Both the position numbers and the translations under genes were made by a program. From Melioribacteraceae bacterium (lineage in GTDB: Bacteria; Bacteroidota; Ignavibacteria; Ignavibacteriales; Melioribacteraceae), in the NCBI GenBank assembly GCA_026987055.1, contig JALSNL010000045.1:1-5225 (forward strand): 5,225 nucleotides of DNA, in the 5' to 3' direction. A model generated the notes under the pieces. The model made no database searches and was not told the origin of the DNA. It was given only the letters and a program-made list of their open reading frames with translations. This document shows positions 1 to 5,225 of the stretch, piece by piece; position 1 is the stretch's first letter; the number at the start of each line of letters is the position of its first letter.

Positions 1-1248
1 GTCTGCTATTTTTGTTGTTTTGTTTTCAAAGTGTTTTAATTTTTTCATTAGATTGTCTCTAACTTTTTTAAACTTTGACATATTTTCTTTTGTAACGGAT
101 TTTGAAGATGGAAATTTTTGTGTTAAGTAATTTACGGCACTTCCGTTTTTATAAAATCTAAAATCCAAATGCGGACCGGTTGCGTGACCGCTTTGTCCAA
201 CGTATCCTATAACTTGTCCTTGTTTTACTCTTGCTCCAACTCTAATTCCGTTTCCATATTTTGAAAGATGCATATAACCGGAAGTATAAACACTGTTATG
301 CCGAATTTTAACAAATCTGCCTGCACCGCCTTTTCTTTGTCGTAAAATAACAATTCCGTCTCCAACAGCTTGAACCGGTGTTCCGATTGCAGCAGCGTAA
401 TCAATTCCAAGATGCGGACGATAAACTCTAAATATAGGATGGAATCTGTGATAAGAAAACCGTGAACTTATTCTTCTGTATTTCAGCGGAGCTTTCAAAA
501 ACTTTTTCTGCAAGCTTTTTCCGTCTTCATCAAAATATTCTTCTTTCCCGTTTTGGTTAAACAAAAATGCTTTATAAGTATTTCCTTTATGAATAAACTC
601 TGCGGTTAATATTTTTCCAACTCCAACAAATTCATTACCAATATATTTTTCTGTAAATACGGCAAAAAATTTATCTCCTTTTTGAATTGTATAAAAATCT
701 ATTTGCCAAGCAAAAACATCTGCCAACTCTACAGCTAACAGAGGCGAAGCGTTTTCTTCAATTAATGTTTGATAAAGGGAATTGGTAATTGTTCCGGCAA
801 TTGATTTCTCTTTTGTTGTTATTTTTTTATTTGCTTTGGTAATTTTAAGCGAATCTCCAAATTGAACTTTTACGTATGTAATTTTATCAATTTCATAAAT
901 AAATGTATTTAACGTATTAGCGGAATCTCTATTGAGGTACGCAATAAATTCTTTATCCGGTCTAATTTTTCTAAAATCAAAAAACGGTTTTGCTTTATTG
1001 ACCAACTCTGAAATTTTCGGATATGTTAAACCTAAAGGCAGCAATACATCGGCAAGTGTTTCGTTTTTCTTTATCGAATCTTTTTTTACAATTAATGAAT
1101 TTTCTTTAATCCCGAAAGAGTCGTAAATAATTTTAGGTTTTTGTACAACATTATGTTCAACTTTTTTTTGCGAACAGCTTGAAATAAGGGAAGCAAATGT
1201 TATAAGAACACTAATTGCTATTCCGGAAAGGTATTTTTTTATTTTCAC
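1..1248 (-). CDS. M23 metallopeptidase lipoprotein, MepM/ShyA-like (3' end outside window)
   Basis: This is a probable peptidoglycan DD-endopeptidase of the periplasm. The frame is open for 416 codons from a GTG at 1248-1246 to the window edge. An in-frame TAA three codons upstream makes this GTG the earliest possible start, and the signal peptide begins right there. Residues 1-25 form a lipoprotein signal with a basic start (MKIKKY), a hydrophobic core and lipobox ISSC (Cys25). Residues about 60-130 resemble the LysM/OapA-like domain of MepM (FDFRKIRPDKE). Residues about 150-240 match its second domain (ELADVFAWQIDF, then KILTAEFIHKGNTYKAF). The M23 domain spans about 250-375: SSRFSYHRFHP, HLGID (H279, D283), YMHLS (H327) and GPHLDFR (H360, D362). 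The usual second His of HxH is Asp here. The Lys-rich tail after 380 is typical of the family, so the stop is probably close to the edge. MepM/ShyA-like assignment is strong; catalytic activity is less sure. It is the last gene of the operon seen here. Confidence 0.9.
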   Translation of the reverse strand, partial: MKIKKYLSGIAISVLITFASLISSCSQKKVEHNVVQKPKIIYDSFGIKENSLIVKKDSIKKNETLADVLLPLGLTYPKISELVNKAKPFFDFRKIRPDKEFIAYLNRDSANTLNTFIYEIDKITYVKVQFGDSLKITKANKKITTKEKSIAGTITNSLYQTLIEENASPLLAVELADVFAWQIDFYTIQKGDKFFAVFTEKYIGNEFVGVGKILTAEFIHKGNTYKAFLFNQNGKEEYFDEDGKSLQKKFLKAPLKYRRISSRFSYHRFHPIFRVYRPHLGIDYAAAIGTPVQAVGDGIVILRQRKGGAGRFVKIRHNSVYTSGYMHLSKYGNGIRVGARVKQGQVIGYVGQSGHATGPHLDFRFYKNGSAVNYLTQKFPSSKSVTKENMSKFKKVRDNLMKKLKHFENKTTKIAD

Positions 1249-1282
1249 TGGTTTTTAATTATGTATAATTTTATAAAGTTAT
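1249..1282 (-). other. 34-base gap between MoxR and M23 genes
   Basis: This is the largest intergenic gap in the window and is almost purely A+T. It holds a small AT-only inverted repeat (AATTAT-AC-ATAATT, 1269-1256) too weak and too tightly looped to be a credible terminator. No Shine-Dalgarno-like sequence stands before the GTG of the M23 gene, in contrast to the two junctions upstream. A poor sigma70-like pair (TTGAAG at 1291-1286, TATACA at 1267-1262) exists but would leave almost no leader. I read the gap as a plain intra-operon spacer. Confidence 0.6.
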
Positions 1283-2263
1283 TTACTTCAATTTATTAAT
1301 TATATCTACCGTTGTAATGCCTTCTGCTTCCGCATTAAAACTTGGTATTATTCTATGGCGTAAAACCGGAATTAAAGCTTTCTCCACATCAGCTATTTCC
1401 GGTGTGTATCTTCCATCTAAAATTGCGTAAGTTTTTGCAGCAAGTATTAAATATTGAGATGCTCTTGGTCCGGCACCCCAACTAATTAGTTCGGCAATTT
1501 CTTTTTTAAATAAATCATTATTTGGTCTTGTGCTGTTAACAAATTTAACGGCATATTCAATAACATTATCTGCAACGGGAACACGTTTTACAAGTTGCTG
1601 AAATGTTAAAATATCATCTGCAGTAATCGTTTCATTTATTTCAACACTTAAGTTACCGGTAGTATTTTTTACAATCTTCATTTCCTCTTCAAAGCTCGGA
1701 TAATCTAACCAAAGGTTAAACATAAATCTATCCAATTGAGCTTCGGGCAAAGGATAGGTTCCTTCTTGTTCAATAGGATTTTGTGTTGCAAGCACAAAGA
1801 AAGGATTTGGCAAAGCATATTTTACACCGGCAGCGGTAACGGTTTTTTCTTGCATTGCTTCTAATAAAGCCGCTTGGGTTTTGGGTGGTGTTCTGTTAAT
1901 TTCATCGGCAAGAATTATGTTTGCAAAAACCGGACCTTTAATAAAACGAAACTTTCTTTGTTTAGTAGTTTGGTCTTCGTCTAAAATTTCCGTACCGGTA
2001 ATATCACTCGGCATTAAATCCGGTGTAAATTGGATTCTGCTAAACTTTAAATTTAAAGCTTCCGAAAGTGTTTTGATAAGAAGCGTTTTGGCTAACCCTG
2101 GCACACCAACCAAAAGGCAGTGTCCGTTAGAAAGCAATGCCGTAAGTAAGTTTTCAATTGTTTCCTCTTGCCCAACAATAACTTTAGCAATTTCTTTTCC
2201 GGTTAAATTTATTTTCGATTGTAACTTTTCAACAAGTTCCACATCATTTATATTTTCTTTCAA
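1283..2263 (-). CDS. MoxR-family AAA+ ATPase
   Basis: This is a cytoplasmic ATPase of the MoxR family. Members form ring-shaped oligomers and act as chaperone-like remodellers, often helping vWA-domain proteins, metal centres or envelope processes. The 326 residues are full length for the family. Visible motifs: Walker A GVPGLAKT (53-60), Walker B IILADEINR (116-124) with D120/E121, sensor 1 ATQNP (N162), an arginine-finger candidate in EAQLDRF (R179), and sensor 2 in GAGPRASQ (R267) within the C-terminal lid. All ATPase residues look intact. The start is TTG at 2263-2261. It is supported by AAGGA six bases upstream and the lack of an in-frame ATG nearby; GTG at residue 8 is a poorer alternative with no ribosome binding site. 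The gene lies 9 bases after the SurA-like gene and 34 bases before the M23 gene. DUF58 and vWA genes, the usual MoxR partners, are absent from the window, so its client here is unknown. Family assignment is near certain; the role is inferred. Confidence 0.97.
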   Translation of the reverse strand: MKENINDVELVEKLQSKINLTGKEIAKVIVGQEETIENLLTALLSNGHCLLVGVPGLAKTLLIKTLSEALNLKFSRIQFTPDLMPSDITGTEILDEDQTTKQRKFRFIKGPVFANIILADEINRTPPKTQAALLEAMQEKTVTAAGVKYALPNPFFVLATQNPIEQEGTYPLPEAQLDRFMFNLWLDYPSFEEEMKIVKNTTGNLSVEINETITADDILTFQQLVKRVPVADNVIEYAVKFVNSTRPNNDLFKKEIAELISWGAGPRASQYLILAAKTYAILDGRYTPEIADVEKALIPVLRHRIIPSFNAEAEGITTVDIINKLK

Positions 2264-2269
2264 TAGAAA

Positions 2270-2275
2270 TCCTTA
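2270..2275 (-). promoter_or_regulatory. Ribosome binding site of MoxR gene, overlapping the SurA stop
   Basis: TAAGGA reads 2275-2270. Its TAA is the stop codon of the SurA-like gene and its AAGGA is a Shine-Dalgarno core six bases before the TTG start (spacer TTTCTA). The site decides the start of the MoxR gene and suggests translational coupling, with a ribosome terminating on the SurA-like frame placed to restart at once. Confidence 0.85.
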
Positions 2276-3541
2276 AAGTCTAATTTCCCAATAAATATTT
2301 TTCTTAATTTCTTCCATCCACTTTGTAAACAGTTGTTCCTTTTTTTTCAATTCGGTAATCTTTTTTATTTCATCGTAATCATCTTTTAAATTAGCTTTAT
2401 GTTCCGGAATTTTCTTTATCAGCTTAACAATATGAAAACCGTAATTACCATTTCCAAGATCTAATCTTTTTGGAAAACTAATTTCACCTTCCTTTAATTT
2501 AATAATTTCCTTTAGCAAAGGTTTTTCCAACTGTCCTTTTTCAAATGTACCAAGTACTCCGCCGAATTTTGCGGTTTGTTTATCATCGCTATATTTTAAT
2601 GCGTAGTACTCAAATGTATTAACCTTATTTACAATGCTATCTCTAATATCCGTCAATTTTTCAATAGCCCGTATATCCGCATCGTTATCACTTTTAACTT
2701 TTATTAAAATATGCCTTGTATGAATTGATTCGCCTCTGCGTTCCAACATTTGAATAATATGAAACCCAACGGGAGATTCAATAACTTTAGAAATTTCACC
2801 TTTCTTTAATTGAAAAGCAGCCGATTCAAACTCAGGATAAAAAACACCTCTTTTTACAAAACCCAAGTCACCGCCTTCTTTAGCACTTCCCGGATCTTCG
2901 GAAACTTTTTTAGCCAATTCGGCAAAATCAGCTCCGTTTTTTATAGAATCCAAAATAGATTGGGCATATTTTTTTGCAGCATTTTTTAATTTGTTTCCGG
3001 CTTTGGGATTTATAAATATATGTGCAATTTTAAACTTTTCCGAAATCATCCCAAGTGAATCTTTGTAGGTATTGTAGAACTCTTCTACATCTCTTCTTGT
3101 AACATTAATTTTACCAAATTTCTGCTGTTTAAGCTTTTCTGCCATTATATTCTTTTTGGTATCATCTTTCATTTCGCGTTTGATTCTTTCAACGCTCATA
3201 CCATAAGCTTTTTCCAGTTTTTCTTGAGAACCGTATTGCTGTTTATAGTAATTTATTAAATAGTCCAATCTTCCGTTAACTTCATCATCCGTAACTTCAA
3301 TGGAATCTAAAATTGATTGTGCGTACAAGAGTTTATCTTCAATTAATTTTTCCAATAATTGTCTTTTTAATGTTGAATCATTCGGATTAAGATTTCTTTG
3401 TGCGGCAAACATTGCAGTTTGAAATTCCAATTCGGATTTTAATATAACTTCATCATCAACAACAGCAACAATTTTATCTAAAACCTCTTGTGCGTGAAGT
3501 GAATAAAAACATAAGAACAAAAATATTATAATTTTTTTCAT
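2273..3541 (-). CDS. surA: SurA-like periplasmic peptidylprolyl isomerase with two parvulin domains
   Basis: This is a periplasmic chaperone and prolyl cis-trans isomerase of SurA architecture; SurA helps outer-membrane proteins reach the assembly machinery. At 422 residues it is about the size of E. coli SurA. Residues 1-17 are a Sec signal peptide ending HA|QE. Residues 18 to about 165 are the SurA N-terminal chaperone domain (KIVAVVDDEVILKSELE, LIEDKLLYAQ). Parvulin domain I is about 169-268 (IAHIFI, DFAELAKKVSEDPGSA, GGDLGF, FESAAFQLKKGEIS, VGFHIIQM). Parvulin domain II is about 273-378 (RHILI, YYALKYSDD, FGGVLGTF, LKEGEIS, YGFHIVKLI). Both keep the conserved histidine pair (H174/H261 and H277/H370), so both could be active. 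A C-terminal helix (residues 388-415) probably packs on the N domain as in SurA. ATG at 3541 has AAGGA six bases upstream. It follows two SurA-family relatives that lack these histidines. The symbol reflects architecture, not proven orthology with E. coli surA. Confidence 0.9.
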   Translation of the reverse strand: MKKIIIFLFLCFYSLHAQEVLDKIVAVVDDEVILKSELEFQTAMFAAQRNLNPNDSTLKRQLLEKLIEDKLLYAQSILDSIEVTDDEVNGRLDYLINYYKQQYGSQEKLEKAYGMSVERIKREMKDDTKKNIMAEKLKQQKFGKINVTRRDVEEFYNTYKDSLGMISEKFKIAHIFINPKAGNKLKNAAKKYAQSILDSIKNGADFAELAKKVSEDPGSAKEGGDLGFVKRGVFYPEFESAAFQLKKGEISKVIESPVGFHIIQMLERRGESIHTRHILIKVKSDNDADIRAIEKLTDIRDSIVNKVNTFEYYALKYSDDKQTAKFGGVLGTFEKGQLEKPLLKEIIKLKEGEISFPKRLDLGNGNYGFHIVKLIKKIPEHKANLKDDYDEIKKITELKKKEQLFTKWMEEIKKNIYWEIRL

Positions 3542-3547
3542 TTAATT

Positions 3548-3553
3548 TCCTTA
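3548..3553 (-). promoter_or_regulatory. Ribosome binding site of surA-like gene, overlapping the upstream stop
   Basis: TAAGGA reads 3553-3548. The TAA ends the lipoprotein gene, and AAGGA is a Shine-Dalgarno core six bases before the ATG at 3541-3539 (spacer AATTAA). The arrangement is the same, base for base in position, as at the next junction downstream (2275-2270). Confidence 0.85.
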
Positions 3554-4363
3554 GTAAATCTTTACTTGTTTTTCAGAAATAAGTTTGTTTATATAGTTAC
3601 GCACAAGCTCTTTATTTTTAGTTGCTTTGTACATAGCTTCAACTTCATTTTTTATGTACTTAAATTTTGGAACACTATTCTTTTTTATCTTTTCAGTTTG
3701 TTGAACAACAACAAAATTGTTAAGTTCCGTTTTAATAACCAAACTGATTTCATTTCTAAATTGCTCTTTTAATACCCTTAAAATTCTTTTTGAAGGTATT
3801 TGAGAAATTTTAACTAATTTATTTTTATAACTTTTCACTACATCGTCTTTGTTAACAATTTCTTTTACTGCGGTATTCCATCCTTTTGAAATTGCTTTGT
3901 TTCTAAAATCTATAGCATTTGCTTCATTTAAGAAACTTATAGAATTTAATATATACGCATCGGTTGGCAATTGAAAATTATTTTTGTTTTTGTTATAAAA
4001 TTTTAATAATTGGTTACTATTATACGTATAACTATTGTTACTTAAATAATCTTTAATAGCAAATGAAGCAGCCAATTTTTTCTTTGTCTGCTTCATTACA
4101 TTATTAAATTCTGTTTTTTTTAATATTCCTTTTTTTTCGGCAACCTGGTATAATATTTCTGTTTCAATCCATTGACGAATAAATTCATCTTTAAATTCAA
4201 CACTTTTATTATTATCCTCCAGATAATTGTTTAGTTGTGTTTCGGTTAGTTTGGAATTTCCAACTTCGGCAACAACTATTTCTTTTATTTTTTTGTTCTT
4301 GGTACATCCCAGAACTAAAATAAAAAGGAATAAAAATGCTATTTTATTTTGTTTCATAAGCAT
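3551..4363 (-). CDS. Lipoprotein, SurA/PpiC-like chaperone with degenerate parvulin domain
   Basis: This is a 270-residue lipoprotein, probably tethered to a membrane and facing the periplasm. The signal (MKQNK, then a Leu/Phe/Ile-rich core) ends in lipobox LVLGC with Cys20. The residues after Cys are TKNKK, not the acidic surface-export signal known from some Bacteroidota lipoproteins. Residues about 28-130 look like a SurA-type N-terminal chaperone domain (AEVGNSKLTETQLNNYLED, then FIRQWIETEILYQVAEKKG and helices). Residues about 134-226 sit where a parvulin domain belongs and keep its outline (YILNSISF; IPSKRILRVLKEQFRNEIS; NNFVVVQ), but the two histidine positions carry Asn140 and Phe217 and the GGDLG loop is missing. 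The end (residues 236-270) is a charged helix. I infer a holdase without isomerase activity. ATG 4363 and ATG 4357 are both possible; the second puts Lys right after Met and suits a signal peptide slightly better. The start overlaps the upstream gene, suggesting coupled translation. The parvulin relationship is inferred from pattern, not from a clear motif. Confidence 0.6.
   Translation of the reverse strand: MLMKQNKIAFLFLFILVLGCTKNKKIKEIVVAEVGNSKLTETQLNNYLEDNNKSVEFKDEFIRQWIETEILYQVAEKKGILKKTEFNNVMKQTKKKLAASFAIKDYLSNNSYTYNSNQLLKFYNKNKNNFQLPTDAYILNSISFLNEANAIDFRNKAISKGWNTAVKEIVNKDDVVKSYKNKLVKISQIPSKRILRVLKEQFRNEISLVIKTELNNFVVVQQTEKIKKNSVPKFKYIKNEVEAMYKATKNKELVRNYINKLISEKQVKIY
4344..4363 (-). 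other. Overlap between PpiC-type gene and lipoprotein gene
   Basis: The last 20 bases of the PpiC-type gene (stop TAA at 4346-4344) contain the start of the lipoprotein gene in another frame. The overlap is 20 bases from the first ATG (4363) or 14 from the second (4357). There is no good Shine-Dalgarno sequence before either ATG, so translation probably depends on ribosomes arriving from the upstream gene. Confidence 0.8.
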
Positions 4364-5225
4364 GTTTTAATTCTTCATAAAACAATTTCGGTTTATAAGT
4401 TTCTTTTAACCTATTTGTATATTCTTTTTCCAACCTTGCACTTTCCATATCTTGAAATTTGCTTGTAACTTCTGCTCTGGCTTCTTCAAATGTTTTATTT
4501 CTACCAATAATCTTTTTAATAAGTTTAACAATGCTCCAGCCATCTTTATTTTTGAAGATATCGGAAATATCACCTTCATTTTTCAGAGCAAAGGCATGTT
4601 TGGCAGCTTCGTTTTTATCGGCATTTACAAGTCCTTCGTTACCGCCGTTACTTCTATTTTTCAATTTATCACTATGTTTGCGTGCAACATCTTGAAAATC
4701 GCTTCCGTTTTTTACCATATCATAATACTTATGAATCAACGAATCATTTCGTGAATATATTTCCATAAATTCTACTTGATTTGGTATTACGTATTGATCT
4801 TTTGTCTTTTCAAATAGTGCTTTTATTTTAGTACTATCCATATCTATTTTATTCCAAATTTCTTCTTCTTGAAGTTTGAAAATATAAATACCATTTTTAT
4901 ATTCATCCATTAGTTTAACAAATTCGGGATTATTTTTTAGTTCTTTTTCCGCTTTAAGTTCCAATAATTTAATTTCTTTGAATTCGTTAACTAAAGAATT
5001 AACTAATTTTTCGTTTATTACTTTACCAATATTTTTGTCATTTTTTAAGTTATAATCAACAATATCATCAAGTGAATATTTCTTCTTATTAATTTCCAAT
5101 AAAGGAATATCCTTAGCTTTATTATGAAGTTCACTTTCCCAATAACTATCATTTAATCTAACTTTATTTGTATCGTTTGCCAATATTGTTTTAAGTGCAT
5201 TGTCAAACAAAACAAAATTAAATTC
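4344..5225 (-). CDS. SurA/PpiC-type peptidylprolyl isomerase homologue (5' end outside window)
   Basis: This is the C-terminal 293 residues of a larger periplasmic folding factor. The frame is open to the right edge, starting with GAA at 5225-5223. A TTG at 5210 is not a believable start, because it has no signal peptide or ribosome binding site and the sequence before it (EFNFV) reads as protein. Numbering from the edge, residues 40-130 are charged helices of the chaperone type (KNGIYIFKLQEEEIWNKI). Residues about 148-238 are a parvulin-like domain (VEFMEIYSRND, DFQDVARKHSD, GGNEG, AFALKNEGDIS, GWSIVKLIKK). The two conserved parvulin histidines are replaced by Glu154 and Ser231, so this domain is probably a chaperone module rather than an isomerase. 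A helical tail (TFEEARAEVTSKFQD...) is typical of the family. An earlier parvulin domain may lie in the missing part. Its stop overlaps the start of the lipoprotein gene. Family call is firm; loss of activity is inferred. Confidence 0.85.
   Translation of the reverse strand, partial: EFNFVLFDNALKTILANDTNKVRLNDSYWESELHNKAKDIPLLEINKKKYSLDDIVDYNLKNDKNIGKVINEKLVNSLVNEFKEIKLLELKAEKELKNNPEFVKLMDEYKNGIYIFKLQEEEIWNKIDMDSTKIKALFEKTKDQYVIPNQVEFMEIYSRNDSLIHKYYDMVKNGSDFQDVARKHSDKLKNRSNGGNEGLVNADKNEAAKHAFALKNEGDISDIFKNKDGWSIVKLIKKIIGRNKTFEEARAEVTSKFQDMESARLEKEYTNRLKETYKPKLFYEELKHAYETK

Larger units (their letters stand above)
1..5225 (-). other. Probable envelope-biogenesis operon of five co-directional genes
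   Basis: Five genes on one strand are separated by an overlap, then 9, 9 and 34 bases, with no credible terminator or promoter between them. Four of the five products are exported or inferred to be periplasmic (three SurA-family proteins and the M23 lipoprotein), and one is a cytoplasmic MoxR ATPase. The operon extends past the right edge, so its promoter is not visible; whether it continues past the left edge cannot be told. Confidence 0.8.

Noticed and set aside
225..410. 61-codon minus-strand frame inside the M23 gene
   Set aside because: It is an alternative frame of the catalytic domain; the true frame carries the HLGID and YMHL motifs across the same bases.
932..1126. 64-codon plus-strand frame opposite the M23 gene
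   Set aside because: It is antisense to the LysM/OapA-like region of a clear gene and has no features of its own.
1256..1269. Inverted repeat AATTAT-AC-ATAATT as a terminator after the MoxR gene
   Set aside because: The stem has only A-T pairs, the loop is too small, and no T-run follows on the transcribed strand, so it is unlikely to stop transcription.
1262..1291. Sigma70-like promoter pair before the M23 gene
   Set aside because: Each box matches only four of six consensus bases in an AT-rich gap, and the implied start point would leave a leader of only a few bases.
1881..2276. 131-codon open frame on the plus strand opposite the MoxR gene
   Set aside because: It lies wholly antisense to a well-conserved ATPase whose motifs are all in the minus frame, and its translation (Ser/Phe/Ile-rich) shows no recognisable domain.
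4452..4754. Overlapping plus-strand open frames opposite the PpiC-type gene
   Set aside because: Their products are low-complexity, Phe/Ser/Leu-rich shadows of Lys/Glu-rich coding sequence on the other strand, with no supported start.
5208..5210. TTG as the start of the PpiC-type gene
   Set aside because: The frame continues open to the edge with protein-like sequence, there is no binding site, and an exported chaperone should begin with a signal peptide, which is absent here.

Overview
The window is AT-rich DNA with five protein genes, all on the minus strand and packed almost end to end, so transcription runs from right (5225) to left (1). The protein set points to a Gram-negative bacterium of the Bacteroidota/Chlorobi group. 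My best guess is the Ignavibacteria lineage, because of the low GC, the MoxR subtype, the SurA/PpiC architecture and two lipoprotein signals followed by basic residues. That placement rests on remembered family resemblance, not on a search.

Layout in transcription order: (1) 5225-4344, the C-terminal 293 residues of a SurA/PpiC-type periplasmic folding factor whose start lies beyond the right edge; (2) 4363-3551, a small lipoprotein that looks like a second SurA-type chaperone with a degenerate parvulin domain; (3) 3541-2273, a complete SurA-like peptidylprolyl isomerase with a signal peptide and two intact-looking parvulin domains; (4) 2263-1283, a MoxR-family AAA+ ATPase with a TTG start; (5) 1248-1, a lipoprotein M23 metallopeptidase of the MepM/ShyA type, open at the left edge. 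Genes 1 and 2 overlap, genes 2/3 and 3/4 are each 9 bases apart, and genes 4/5 are 34 bases apart. This is the layout of one operon. Its promoter is not in the window.

Working model (inference): the operon serves the cell envelope. Three SurA-family proteins would hold or fold exported proteins in the periplasm, the MoxR ATPase would act from the cytoplasm as a chaperone-like remodeller, and the M23 enzyme would cut or bind peptidoglycan cross-links. The most notable details are the stepwise loss of parvulin active-site histidines across the three chaperones, an HxD in place of the last HxH motif of the M23 peptidase, two junctions where the stop codon is built into the next gene's ribosome binding site with identical geometry, and a MoxR gene without its usual DUF58/vWA partners next to it. 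I saw no RNA genes, mobile elements, CRISPR arrays or convincing terminators, and no gene on the plus strand. I found no clearly undescribed system; this is a compact housekeeping-type envelope operon with some unusual features.
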